This document shows, piece by piece, positions 54,815-63,057 of a stretch of 64,000 nt of DNA. The notes beneath the pieces were generated by a model, which was given only the letters and a program-made list of their open reading frames with translations, did no database searches and was not told the DNA's origin. The stretch spans positions 682,001 through 746,000 of the forward strand of contig NZ_PYFW01000001.1 of the NCBI RefSeq assembly GCF_003020125.1, written 5' to 3'. Made by a program: the position numbers and the translations under genes. The stretch is from Bradyrhizobium sp. MOS003 (GTDB lineage Bacteria; Pseudomonadota; Alphaproteobacteria; Rhizobiales; Xanthobacteraceae). Numbering within the stretch: position 1 is the first letter of the stretch; each line of letters begins with the position of its first letter.

Positions 54815-56023
54815 ATGACCAACAGCGCAGCGCCGCATTTGCTCCCCGTTTTCGCCAGAGCCGACCTCGGCTTCGAGCGCGGCGAAGGCTGCTGGCTGAT
54901 CGCGACCAATGGCGATCGCTATCTCGATTTCACCTCGGGCGTGGCCGTGAATGCGCTCGGCCATTGCCATCCGCATCTGATCAAGGCGCTGCAGGAGCAG
55001 GCGACCAGGCTCTGGCACATGTCGAACCTGTTCCAGAGCCCCGATGGCGAGAAGCTCGCCAACCGGCTCTGCAACGAGAGCTTTGCCGACTTCGTGTTCT
55101 TCTGCAATTCCGGCGCCGAGGCGCTCGAGGGCGTGATCAAGCTGGTGCGCCATCACCACTTCTCCAAGGGGCATCCGGAGCGCTACCGCATCATCACCTT
55201 CGAAGGCGCCTTTCACGGCCGCACGCTGGCGACGCTGGCTGCGACCGGCTCGGCAAAATATCTCGAAGGCTTCGGTCCGCCGATGGAAGGCTTCGACCAG
55301 GTGCCGCATGGCGACATCGAGGCCGTCAAGAAGGCGATCGGTCCGCACACCGCCGGCATCCTGATCGAGCCGATCCAGGGCGAGGGCGGCGTGCGCTCGG
55401 CAGCGCCTGGCTTCCTCAAGGCGCTGCGCCAGCTTTGCGACGAGAAGGGCCTGCTGCTCGCCTTCGACGAGGTGCAGACCGGCATGGGCCGCAGCGGCGA
55501 TCTGTTCGCCTATCGCCGCACCGGCGTCACGCCGGACGTGATGTCGCTGGCCAAGGCGCTCGGCGGCGGCTTCCCGATCGGGGCCATTCTGGCGACTGCG
55601 GATGCGGCTGCCGGCATGGGGCCCGGTTCGCACGGCTCGACCTTCGGCGGCAATCCGCTGGCAATCTCGGCCGCCAACGCCGTGCTCGACGTCATGCTCG
55701 AGCCCGGCTTCTTCGACCACGTGCAGAGAATGTCGCTGCTTCTGAAGCAGAAGCTTGCCTCCGTGATCGACCGCTATCCCGATGTCGTCAGCGAAGTGCG
55801 CGGCGAGGGCCTGCTGATCGGTATCAAGGCCGTGGTGCCCTCCGGCGATCTCGTCGCGGCGCTGCGTCATGAAAAGCTGCTCACCGTCGGGGCCGGCGAC
55901 AATGTCGTGCGTTTCCTGCCGCCGCTGATCGTGACCGAAGCCGAGATCGAGGACAGCGTCGGGCGGCTGGAGCGCGCCTGTTCCGCGATCTCGTCCAGCC
56001 AGACCGAGCGGGCGGCAAGCTGA
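54815..56023 (+). CDS. argD: Acetylornithine aminotransferase ArgD
   Basis: This 402-residue class III aminotransferase acts in arginine synthesis (N-acetylglutamate semialdehyde to N-acetylornithine). Visible are the PLP-phosphate site [36 protein letters not shown] and the PLP lysine in [13 protein letters not shown]. The start at 54815 was chosen by family length; the ribosome site is weak, and frame sequence from 54680 upstream overlaps the promoter and hairpin. It overlaps argF by one base. Confidence 0.94.
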   Translation: MTNSAAPHLLPVFARADLGFERGEGCWLIATNGDRYLDFTSGVAVNALGHCHPHLIKALQEQATRLWHMSNLFQSPDGEKLANRLCNESFADFVFFCNSGAEALEGVIKLVRHHHFSKGHPERYRIITFEGAFHGRTLATLAATGSAKYLEGFGPPMEGFDQVPHGDIEAVKKAIGPHTAGILIEPIQGEGGVRSAAPGFLKALRQLCDEKGLLLAFDEVQTGMGRSGDLFAYRRTGVTPDVMSLAKALGGGFPIGAILATADAAAGMGPGSHGSTFGGNPLAISAANAVLDVMLEPGFFDHVQRMSLLLKQKLASVIDRYPDVVSEVRGEGLLIGIKAVVPSGDLVAALRHEKLLTVGAGDNVVRFLPPLIVTEAEIEDSVGRLERACSAISSSQTERAAS

Positions 56024-56958
56024 TGAGCAAGTCCCCCAATAAAACTCCGAAGCACTTTCTGGATATCAACGAGCTGCCGTTGTCGGAGCTCAAGCGCATG
56101 CTTGCAGCTTCGTCGGCGATGAAGGCGAAGCAGAAGGCGCAGCAGCCGGTGCGGCCGCTCGAAGGCAAGACGCTGGCGATGATTTTCGAGCGCCCGTCGA
56201 CCCGGACACGCGTGTCGTTCGACGTCGCCATGCGCCAACTCGGCGGCGAGCCCATCATGCTCACCGGTGCCGAGATGCAGCTCGGGCGCGGCGAGACCAT
56301 CGCCGATACCGCCCGCGTGCTGTCGCGCTATGTCGACGCCATCATGATCCGCATCCTCAATCACGATGCGCTGCTGGAGCTTGCGGAATATGCGACGGTG
56401 CCCGTCATCAACGGCCTGACGCGGCGTTCGCATCCTTGCCAGGTGATGGCCGACCTCATGACCTACGAGGAGCATCGTGGCCCGATCGAGGGCAAGACTG
56501 TGGCCTGGACTGGCGACGACAACAATGTGCTGGCGTCCTGGGCCCATGCCGCCGAGCGCTTCAAGTTCCAGCTCAACGTCGCTACCCCGCCGGAACTCGC
56601 GCCGAAGAAAGTCATGCGCGACTTCATCAAGGCGACCGGCGCGCCGATCATGCTCGGTACCGATCCGGAGGCCGCCGTGCGCGGCGCCGACTGTGTCGTC
56701 ACCGACACCTGGGTGTCGATGGGCGACAAGGAAGGCGAGCACCGCCACAATGTGCTCAAGCCCTATCAGGTCAACGGCAAGCTGATGTCGCTGGCCAAGC
56801 CCGATGCGCTGTTCATGCACTGCCTGCCCGCCCATCGCGGCGAGGAGGTCACCGATGACGTGATCGACGGTCCGCAATCGGTCGTGTTCGACGAGGCCGA
56901 AAACCGCCTGCACGCGCAGAAGGGCATTCTGGCCTGGTGCTTCGACGCGGTGAAGTGA
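56023..56958 (+). CDS. argF: Ornithine carbamoyltransferase ArgF
   Basis: The 311-residue enzyme makes citrulline from ornithine and carbamoyl phosphate. It shows the carbamoyl-phosphate motif Ser-Thr-Arg-Thr-Arg ([10 protein letters not shown]), HPCQVMAD, the ornithine loop DTWVSMGD and [11 protein letters not shown]. Its ATG shares the last base of the argD stop, so the two are coupled in an arginine operon. Confidence 0.95.
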   Translation: MSKSPNKTPKHFLDINELPLSELKRMLAASSAMKAKQKAQQPVRPLEGKTLAMIFERPSTRTRVSFDVAMRQLGGEPIMLTGAEMQLGRGETIADTARVLSRYVDAIMIRILNHDALLELAEYATVPVINGLTRRSHPCQVMADLMTYEEHRGPIEGKTVAWTGDDNNVLASWAHAAERFKFQLNVATPPELAPKKVMRDFIKATGAPIMLGTDPEAAVRGADCVVTDTWVSMGDKEGEHRHNVLKPYQVNGKLMSLAKPDALFMHCLPAHRGEEVTDDVIDGPQSVVFDEAENRLHAQKGILAWCFDAVK

Positions 56959-56996
56959 TCTCATGGTGGGGCCGGGTTGATGGCTCCATTCTCCGC

Positions 56997-57153
56997 CGTC
57001 ATCCCGGACAAGCGCCGCACGGCGGCGCGCAGATCCGGGATCCATAACCACAGGACGTCATTTGGCGATGACTCGGAGTTGTCATCGTGCGCAATAAAGT
57101 CATCCTGTGGTTATGGGTCCCGGGCTCGCGTGTTGCGCGCCCCGGGACGACGT
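56997..57153. repeat. Intergenic palindromic repeat, family F (copy 2)
   Basis: gtcatcccgg at the left and cccgggacgacg at the right are inverted, with inner cataaccacaggac / cctgtggttatg. The core tttggcgatgactcggagtt is shared with the copy at 53656. It lies between argF and hslO. Confidence 0.75.
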
Positions 57154-57213
57154 CGAGTTTGGAGTGCCCCCCGCCCCCTTCCATTTCCGCCCTTGGACCC
57201 CAGATAACGCCCC

Positions 57214-58233
57214 ATGGTTTCCCAATCCCCTGAGATGAAAGCCGGCCCTGAGGGTCCGGTTCGCGCGCCATCAGCGGTTCCGATCGATGACGCCGTGTTG
57301 CCCTACGAGGTCGACGCGCTCGACGTGCGCGGGCGCCTGGTGCGGCTTGGCCCGGCGCTCGACGAAATCCTGACCAAGCATGATTATCCCGCGCCGGTCG
57401 GCAAGCTGCTCGGCGAGGCCATCGTGCTGACGACGCTGCTCGGCTCTGCGCTGAAATTCGAGGGACGCTTCATCCTGCAGGCGCAGACCGACGGTCCGGT
57501 GTCGTTCCTGGTGGTGGACTATCAGGCGCCGGATCGCCTGCGCGCCTATGCGCGCTTCGACGCCGCGCGCCTCGGCGATGCCCAAAAATCCGGAATGGAT
57601 TCCGGCGCGCTGCTCGGTCGCGGTCATCTCGCCATGACCATCGACCAGGGCCCCGACATGAGCCGCTACCAGGGTCTGGTCGCGCTCGACGGCGGCAGCC
57701 TGGAAGACGCCGCCCACGAATATTTCCTGCGCTCCGAGCAGATCCCGACCAAGGTGCGTCTCGCGGTCGGTGAGGAGTGGCGCTCGAACGACGGCGGCAA
57801 GCATCGCTGGCGCGCCGGCGGCATGCTGATGCAGTTTCTGCCGAAGGCGCCGGAGCGCGCGCGGCAGGCCGATCTGCATCCCGGCGATGCCCCCGATGGC
57901 GTCGAGGTGCACAGCGTCGCGGAAGACGATGCCTGGGTCGAGGCGCGCTCGCTGATCGAGACCGTCGAGGACGTCGAGCTGATCGATCCCGAGCTCTCCG
58001 GCGAGCGGCTGCTGTTCCGCCTGTTCCACGAGCGCGGCGTGCGCGTGTTCAATCCGATGGTCCTCAAGGCGCAATGCTCCTGCTCGCGCGATGCGGTCGC
58101 CTCCATGCTGAAGAGCTTCTCGCCCGACGACCGCGCGGCGATGGTGAAGGACGACAAGGTCGTCGTCACCTGCGAATTCTGCAGCTCGGTGTACGATTTC
58201 ACGCCGGACGAGGCGGGCGTCGAGGACGCGTAG
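57214..58233 (+). CDS. hslO: Redox-regulated chaperone Hsp33 (HslO)
   Basis: The 339-residue chaperone is activated by oxidative unfolding. The zinc-binding C-terminal motif Cys-x-Cys (QCSCSRD) and Cys-x-x-Cys (CEFCSS) lies at ~285-320 and the GLVALDGGSLEDAAHEYFLRSEQIPT stretch is typical of the N-terminal domain. The N-terminus is ~20 residues longer than in E. coli, as in related alphaproteobacteria. Confidence 0.94.
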   Translation: MVSQSPEMKAGPEGPVRAPSAVPIDDAVLPYEVDALDVRGRLVRLGPALDEILTKHDYPAPVGKLLGEAIVLTTLLGSALKFEGRFILQAQTDGPVSFLVVDYQAPDRLRAYARFDAARLGDAQKSGMDSGALLGRGHLAMTIDQGPDMSRYQGLVALDGGSLEDAAHEYFLRSEQIPTKVRLAVGEEWRSNDGGKHRWRAGGMLMQFLPKAPERARQADLHPGDAPDGVEVHSVAEDDAWVEARSLIETVEDVELIDPELSGERLLFRLFHERGVRVFNPMVLKAQCSCSRDAVASMLKSFSPDDRAAMVKDDKVVVTCEFCSSVYDFTPDEAGVEDA

Positions 58234-58241
58234 CGAGCTCT

Positions 58242-58332
58242 CGTAGGGTGGGCAAAGGCGCACTTGCGCCGTGCCCACGATCCCTCGATGACGGTAAAAA
58301 ACGTGGGCACGCTTCGCTTTGCCCACCCTACG
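58242..58332. repeat. Intergenic palindromic repeat, family E (copy 1)
   Basis: gtagggtgggcaaaggcgc and gctttgcccaccctac are inverted ends, with inner cgtgcccac / gtgggcacg arms. A related copy lies at 62941-63042. Confidence 0.8.
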
Positions 58333-58379
58333 GCAACTGCCTGTGTTGGCCTCTGTCAATCCACGCGCTCGAAAATATT

Positions 58380-59030
58380 TCACTTTACCGAAATTCGGTT
58401 TCGGCGTATGTGTCGCTCATCCCGGCTCACCAAGAGGGGCGACGTGAAGTCGTCATGTTCGCGAGCCAGGCTTGCGGTGGACGCGGCAGCGTCGGCATGA
58501 GAGGCGCGGGCAGGGCGGGTAGTCCCTGTGAGCCCGAGGCCACGTGCGGACGACGGCGCTGTCAGGCTTCGTCTCGCTCGTAAGTTTCCGGCTCCGTCGA
58601 CAGGGCTGGAAAAACTGCGGCGACATGGCGGGCCGTGCGTACGGCAAAACCGTGTGGTCCTGGCCGTCGTTGCCACGGTCAAGTCTTTCGCGAAGGTGCG
58701 AGCGAGCCCAACCGGGCAGACTGCATCATCCAAATTCGCGGGGCGAGGGAGGCCAGAAGGAATGGTCGGCTCCCGGGAGATCACGGCATAAGCCGTCCAG
58801 CCATCGCGCAGGGAAGGCCGAGTGATCGGCGACACCTGTATGCTGCTGTGCGGTTCTTTCTGCGCGTGCCTTTCGCGCAGCGGACCGCGGGTGCCAGCCG
58901 GCACCCGGCCTTCCCTGCGCCCTCTTGGATCGGAGGGTGGAGCGACGAAGCAAAGCTCGGGCGAAACGCGCCGCGAGAACGAGAAGGCATGTCTGCAAGA
59001 GAGATGTAGACGAAAGAGCGATGCCGCTGC
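58380..59030. other. Long non-coding-looking region, possible dispersed multi-copy sequence
   Basis: Roughly 650 bases after hslO have frames on both strands but none with family-like protein features. Composition is Arg/Pro/Ala-rich in every frame. The stretch gccggcacccggccttccctgcg around 58900 forms a GC-rich inverted arrangement. I recall similar sequence appearing many times in bradyrhizobial genomes as spurious hypothetical genes, but this is memory only. Confidence 0.35.
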
Positions 59031-59039
59031 GTCATACTC

Positions 59040-59126
59040 CGTCATTGCGAGCGCAGCGAAGCAATCCAGAATCCATCCGCGGAGGGATTCTGGATTGCTT
59101 CGTCGCAAGGGCTCCCCGCAATGACG
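59040..59126. repeat. Intergenic palindromic repeat, family B (copy 3)
   Basis: cgtcattgcgagcgcagcg and ccccgcaatgacg form the outer arms, and aatccagaatccat / ggattctggatt the inner stem. It is the third copy of the family found at 21974 and 23575. Confidence 0.8.
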
Positions 59127-59239
59127 GCTGAGGGAGCGCGGCCCATATTGCTGCGTCGTGCCGTGCCGCTCTGGGGCCCGGCTCTGCGCCCGCAACGCCG
59201 ACGGCGTTGCAGCTTGTCTGGGACATGAGCGCGCCGCCC

Positions 59240-59632
59240 CTAGTTCAACACCCGCTTGTTGTCAGGGCTGTCCAGCGAAAACGCCGGCACGTCGATCTCG
59301 AAGCGCTCGCCGCTTTCGCTGACCATCTGGTAGCGGCCGGTCATGAAGCCGGAGGCGGTCGAGAGCGGGACGCCCGAGGTGTATTCGAAGCGCTCGCCGG
59401 GGGCGAGCGTCGGCTGCTCGCCGACCACGCCTTCGCCCCTGACCTCCTGCTGGCGGCCGGAGGCGTCGGTGATGATCCAGTGCCGCGTCTTCAGCTGCAC
59501 GGTCTCCTCGCCCGAATTTGTGATGACGATGGTGTAGGACCAGAAATAGCGGGAACGGTCGGCCGAGGACTGTTCCGGAACAAAGTTCGGCTCGACGGTT
59601 ACTTCAATCTGGCGGGTCACGGCGCGGTACAT
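59240..59632 (-). CDS. apaG: ApaG (DUF525) protein
   Basis: This 130-residue single-domain immunoglobulin-like protein has RYFWSYTIVITNSGEETVQLKTRHWIITDASG, a stretch unmistakable for ApaG. The function in metal or diphosphate binding is unclear; deletion in enterobacteria raises cobalt sensitivity. The start at 59632 is the family start; an in-frame ATG at 59644 is also possible. It is divergent from opgC. Confidence 0.92.
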   Translation of the reverse strand: MYRAVTRQIEVTVEPNFVPEQSSADRSRYFWSYTIVITNSGEETVQLKTRHWIITDASGRQQEVRGEGVVGEQPTLAPGERFEYTSGVPLSTASGFMTGRYQMVSESGERFEIDVPAFSLDSPDNKRVLN

Positions 59633-59845
59633 GGCTGCTACCATATCGAAATCCGGCTCCGGAACCAAACCCCTGAGGCGGCTTTCGCGACATCGTCCCG
59701 CCAGAATTCGAAGGGTAGGACACCCCGAGGGAAATACCCCCGGAGGGGTTCGAGCCCTTCCGTGACCCGGCCGCTTTGCGAGACGACGACCGGACCGGTA
59801 CACTCCTCGAGACGTCGCGATTTGCCGAAGGGTATTTGGCCCCCG

Positions 59846-61156
59846 ATGACCATTGCCGACCAAGTGACGGGATCGACGATCGCGGGAACCGCCAACCCTG
59901 CAGACGTCAAGCCTGCAGACGTCAAGCCTGCAGACAGCGCGGCCGTGGGCAGCAAGCCCGCTGGGTCGAAGCCGCGCGCCAGGGCGCCGGCCATCACGCT
60001 GCCCGCCATCGGCGAGCGCGAGCTCCGGCTCGACCTGTTCCGTGGGTTGGCGCTGTGGCTGATCTTCATCGACCATCTGCCGGCCAGCCTGCTGACCTGG
60101 CTGACGATCCGCAATTACGGCCTCAGCGACGCTACCGAAATCTTCATCTTCATCTCCGGCTACACCGCCGCCTTCGTCTACGGAAGGGCGATGCTGGAGA
60201 GCGGCGTCGTCATCGCCACCGCGCGCATCCTGCGCCGGGTCTGGCAGATCTACGTCGCCCACGTCTTCCTGTTCACGATCTTCCTCGCCGAGATCTCCTA
60301 CGTCGCGACCCGCTTCGAGAACCCGCTCTACACCGAAGAGATGGGGATCATGGATTTCCTCAAGCAGCCCGACGTCACCATCGTGCAGGCGCTGCTCTTG
60401 CGCTTCCGTCCCGTCAACATGGACGTGCTGCCGCTCTACATCGTGTTGATGCTCGCGCTGCCGCTGATCCTGTGGCTGATGAAATGGCGGCCGGACGTCA
60501 CGCTCGGCCTCTCGGTCCTGCTCTATGCAGCAACCTGGGAGTTCGACCTCTATCTCTCGGCCTATCCGAACGGCTTCTGGGCCTTCAATCCCTTCGCCTG
60601 GCAATTGCTGTTCGTGTTCGGGGCATGGTGCGCGCTCGGGGGAGCGCGGCGCATGTCGCGCGTTCTGGCGTCGTCGGTGACGATGTGGATCTCGATCGCC
60701 TACCTTGTCGCGGCCTTCTACGTGACGCTGACCTGGTACGTGCCCCAGCTGTCGCACCTTATGCCTAAGTTGATCGAGCAATGGATGTATCCGATCGACA
60801 AGACCAATCTCGACGTGTTGCGCTTCACGCATTTCCTGGCGCTGGCCGCGCTCACCGTGCGCTTCCTGCCCCGGGACTGGCCGGGCTTGAAATCGCGCTG
60901 GCTGCGCCCATTGATTCTATGTGGGCAGCATTCCCTGGAGATCTTCTGCCTCGGCGTCTTCCTGGCCTTCGCCGGCCATTTCATTCTCGCCGAGGTCTCC
61001 GGCGGGGCAGCCATGCATGCGCTGATTAGTCTCTCCGGGGTCCTGATCATGTGGGGCGTGGCCTGGGTGATTTCGTGGTACAAGCGCGTGGCTGACAAGA
61101 GCGGTGCGAAAACCAAGAACGCCGTCGGCAACGCCGATCTGGCGGGAGGGGGCTGA
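59846..61156 (+). CDS. opgC: OpgC-type membrane acyltransferase (periplasmic glucan succinylation)
   Basis: The 436-residue inner-membrane protein starts with a soluble tail (~60 residues) containing PADVK repeats, followed by about ten hydrophobic segments. The start of the core, RELRLDLFRGLALWLIFIDHLP, is the OpgC signature with the catalytic-type His in IDHLP, and FIFISGYTAAFVYGRAML follows. OpgC transfers succinyl groups to osmoregulated periplasmic glucans. It overlaps the following SGNH-like gene by one base, so the three genes form a unit. Confidence 0.92.
   Translation: MTIADQVTGSTIAGTANPADVKPADVKPADSAAVGSKPAGSKPRARAPAITLPAIGERELRLDLFRGLALWLIFIDHLPASLLTWLTIRNYGLSDATEIFIFISGYTAAFVYGRAMLESGVVIATARILRRVWQIYVAHVFLFTIFLAEISYVATRFENPLYTEEMGIMDFLKQPDVTIVQALLLRFRPVNMDVLPLYIVLMLALPLILWLMKWRPDVTLGLSVLLYAATWEFDLYLSAYPNGFWAFNPFAWQLLFVFGAWCALGGARRMSRVLASSVTMWISIAYLVAAFYVTLTWYVPQLSHLMPKLIEQWMYPIDKTNLDVLRFTHFLALAALTVRFLPRDWPGLKSRWLRPLILCGQHSLEIFCLGVFLAFAGHFILAEVSGGAAMHALISLSGVLIMWGVAWVISWYKRVADKSGAKTKNAVGNADLAGGG
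59897..59935 (+). repeat. In-frame 15-base tandem repeat in opgC
   Basis: The unit cctgcagacgtcaag occurs twice in full (59897-59911 and 59912-59926) and is followed by a partial third copy (59927-59935). It encodes Pro-Ala-Asp-Val-Lys repeats in the cytosolic tail. Such a repeat can change copy number without a frameshift. Confidence 0.85.
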
Positions 61157-61926
61157 TGAAGGCGAAGGTTCTCCTGAGCCTGGTCCTGTTATGCGGTGGC
61201 CTCGCCGTGCCTGTGGCGCGCGCGGAGGATGCTGCTGCGCCTGCCGCCGCGCCCGCGGCGTGCGAGCTGCCGTCCTATCTCCTCAACAGCGAAAGCCAGC
61301 TCCCCAAGGTCGCCGAAGCCGTCAAGGCCGGTAAGCCGCTCGAGATCCTGGTCATCGGCAGCCGCTCGACCACGATTCCGGCGTCGGAGAGCAGCTCCTA
61401 TCCGGCGCGCATGGAGGCGATCCTGAAGGAAAAGCTGCCGCCGTCGGAGGCGGTGCACGTCTCCGTAGAAATACAGAGCAAGAAGACGGCAGAGGAGGCC
61501 GCCTCGACCTTCGTTAAGCTGATGGAAGCAAAAACGCCTACTTTAGTGGTCTGGCAAACCGGGACCGTGGATGCCATCCGATCCATCGATCCCGACGAGT
61601 TTCGCAGCGCCGTTACCGACGGGGTTATTGCGCTGCAAAAGGCAGGGGCCGACGTCGTTCTGATGAATTTGCAATACAGCCCACGTACCGAGACGATGAT
61701 CTCGGCGCAGCCCTTTCTCGATAATATGCGCGTTGTGGCGCAGGAGCATGATATTCCGCTGTTCGACCGCTTCACGATCATGCGGCAGTGGAATGATCAG
61801 GGTCAGTTCGACCTGTTCAGCCCGACCCGCGGGCCCGAGCTGGCGAAGCAAGTCCATGATTGCCTTGGCCGGGCGTTGGCACAGTTCGTGATCGACGCAG
61901 CCCATCTGGGGTCGGTCCAGCAGTAG
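61156..61926 (+). CDS. Periplasmic SGNH-family protein with degenerate active site
   Basis: The 256-residue protein has a signal peptide (MKAKVLLSLVLLCGGLAVPVARA) and is clearly a relative of the downstream SGNH hydrolase (shared VWQTGT, DVVLMNLQYSP, ADVVL stretches). However, the block I position of the catalytic Ser is Arg70 (IGSRSTT), the block III Asn is Val138 (QTGTVDA), and no Asp-x-x-His pair is found at the C-terminus. It is likely a non-catalytic binding or scaffold partner. It overlaps opgC by one base. Confidence 0.82.
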   Translation: MKAKVLLSLVLLCGGLAVPVARAEDAAAPAAAPAACELPSYLLNSESQLPKVAEAVKAGKPLEILVIGSRSTTIPASESSSYPARMEAILKEKLPPSEAVHVSVEIQSKKTAEEAASTFVKLMEAKTPTLVVWQTGTVDAIRSIDPDEFRSAVTDGVIALQKAGADVVLMNLQYSPRTETMISAQPFLDNMRVVAQEHDIPLFDRFTIMRQWNDQGQFDLFSPTRGPELAKQVHDCLGRALAQFVIDAAHLGSVQQ

Positions 61927-61944
61927 AATTGAGGTCTAGCGTTA

Positions 61945-62931
61945 ATGAGTTCTCTCCGCCCTTTTTGCCTTACGGCATGGCTGGCCGCGCCTGCAGCAGC
62001 AGTGCTCTTGTTGCTGGCACCGGCCGCGCATGCGCAGACCCAGGCCGCGCAGGCGGCGCCCACACCGGCGCAGTCGTCTGATCCCGCGCCCGCTTCACCC
62101 TCGCAGACCACCATCGCCGCAAGGTCACAAGAGCAGCGCGGCGTCACCTCACGCGCCATCGACAAAGTGAAAGAGGTGGCCAAATCCGCCGCCGATATTT
62201 TCAGCCGCGTGCCGTGCCTGCCGCCGAAGGGCGGTTCGAAGGCGATGGGCTCGCTGCCGCATGTCGCGGGCAAGCTCGTCGCGGGCAAGCCCGTCGTCAT
62301 CGTCGCGTTCGGCTCGTCGTCGACCGCGGGCTTCGGCGCAAGCTCGCCGGAGTTCAACTATCCGAACCGTCTCGCCGCGCAATTGCGCCGGCACTATCCG
62401 ACCGCCGACATCACCGTCGTCAATGCCGGCGTCGGCGGCGAGGACGCGCCTGAGATGATGAAGCGACTGCAGACGCAGGTGATCGACGTGCACCCGGATC
62501 TCGTGATCTGGCAGGTCGGCACCAATGCGGTGCTGCGCAATCTCGATCCCGGCGACACCGCGAAGATGGTCGAGGACGGCATCGGCCGCATTCAGGCCGC
62601 CGGCGATGCCGACATCGTGCTGGTCGATCCGCAATATTCACCGGCCGTCAACCAGCGCAAGGAGAGCGCCGGCAAGATGGTGAATCTGCTCGGCAAGGTT
62701 GCCGAGCTGCGCCATGTCGGCATCTTCCCGCGCTTCGAGGTCATGCGCGATTGGCACGAGAACCAGGCGATCCCGGTCGAGAGCTTCGTCATCGCCGACG
62801 GTCTGCACATGAACGATTGGGGCTACGCCTGCTTCGCCCAGTTGCTCGGCGACGACATCATCCGCTCCGTCGGCCAGATCAAGCTCGGCGTGAACGTGCC
62901 GGCGGACGTGCAGACATATCGGCCGATGTGA
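61945..62931 (+). CDS. Periplasmic SGNH/GDSL hydrolase linked to opgC
   Basis: The 328-residue protein has a signal peptide ending near AHA-QTQ (residue 30) and a Pro/Ala-rich linker to ~60. The SGNH blocks are block I FGSSSTAG (Ser125), block II NAGVGGED (Gly164), block III WQVGTNA (Asn194), and block V DGLHMNDWGY (Asp285, His288). It is the complete member of the pair. Together with OpgC it could add, move or remove acyl groups from periplasmic glucans; the specificity is not known. Confidence 0.88.
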   Translation: MSSLRPFCLTAWLAAPAAAVLLLLAPAAHAQTQAAQAAPTPAQSSDPAPASPSQTTIAARSQEQRGVTSRAIDKVKEVAKSAADIFSRVPCLPPKGGSKAMGSLPHVAGKLVAGKPVVIVAFGSSSTAGFGASSPEFNYPNRLAAQLRRHYPTADITVVNAGVGGEDAPEMMKRLQTQVIDVHPDLVIWQVGTNAVLRNLDPGDTAKMVEDGIGRIQAAGDADIVLVDPQYSPAVNQRKESAGKMVNLLGKVAELRHVGIFPRFEVMRDWHENQAIPVESFVIADGLHMNDWGYACFAQLLGDDIIRSVGQIKLGVNVPADVQTYRPM

Positions 62932-62940
62932 GACGGTGCC

Positions 62941-63042
62941 GTAGGGTGGGCAAAGGCGCGCCCTTCGCGCGCCGTGCCCACGATCTCGTCGTTGTCATCG
63001 AGAATGGTGGGCACGGCGCAAGCGCGCCTTTGCCCACCCTAC
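62941..63042. repeat. Intergenic palindromic repeat, family E (copy 2)
   Basis: gtagggtgggcaaaggcgcgc and gcgcgcctttgcccaccctac are long inverted arms, with inner ccgtgcccac / gtgggcacgg. It separates the convergent SGNH and metZ genes and likely acts as a transcript end. Confidence 0.85.
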
Positions 63043-63057
63043 CAGACCTTCCCCCTC

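Noticed and set aside
58380..59195. 271-codon minus-strand frame after hslO
   Set aside because: It passes through a palindromic repeat and reads as Arg/Ser/Pro-rich filler with no motif.
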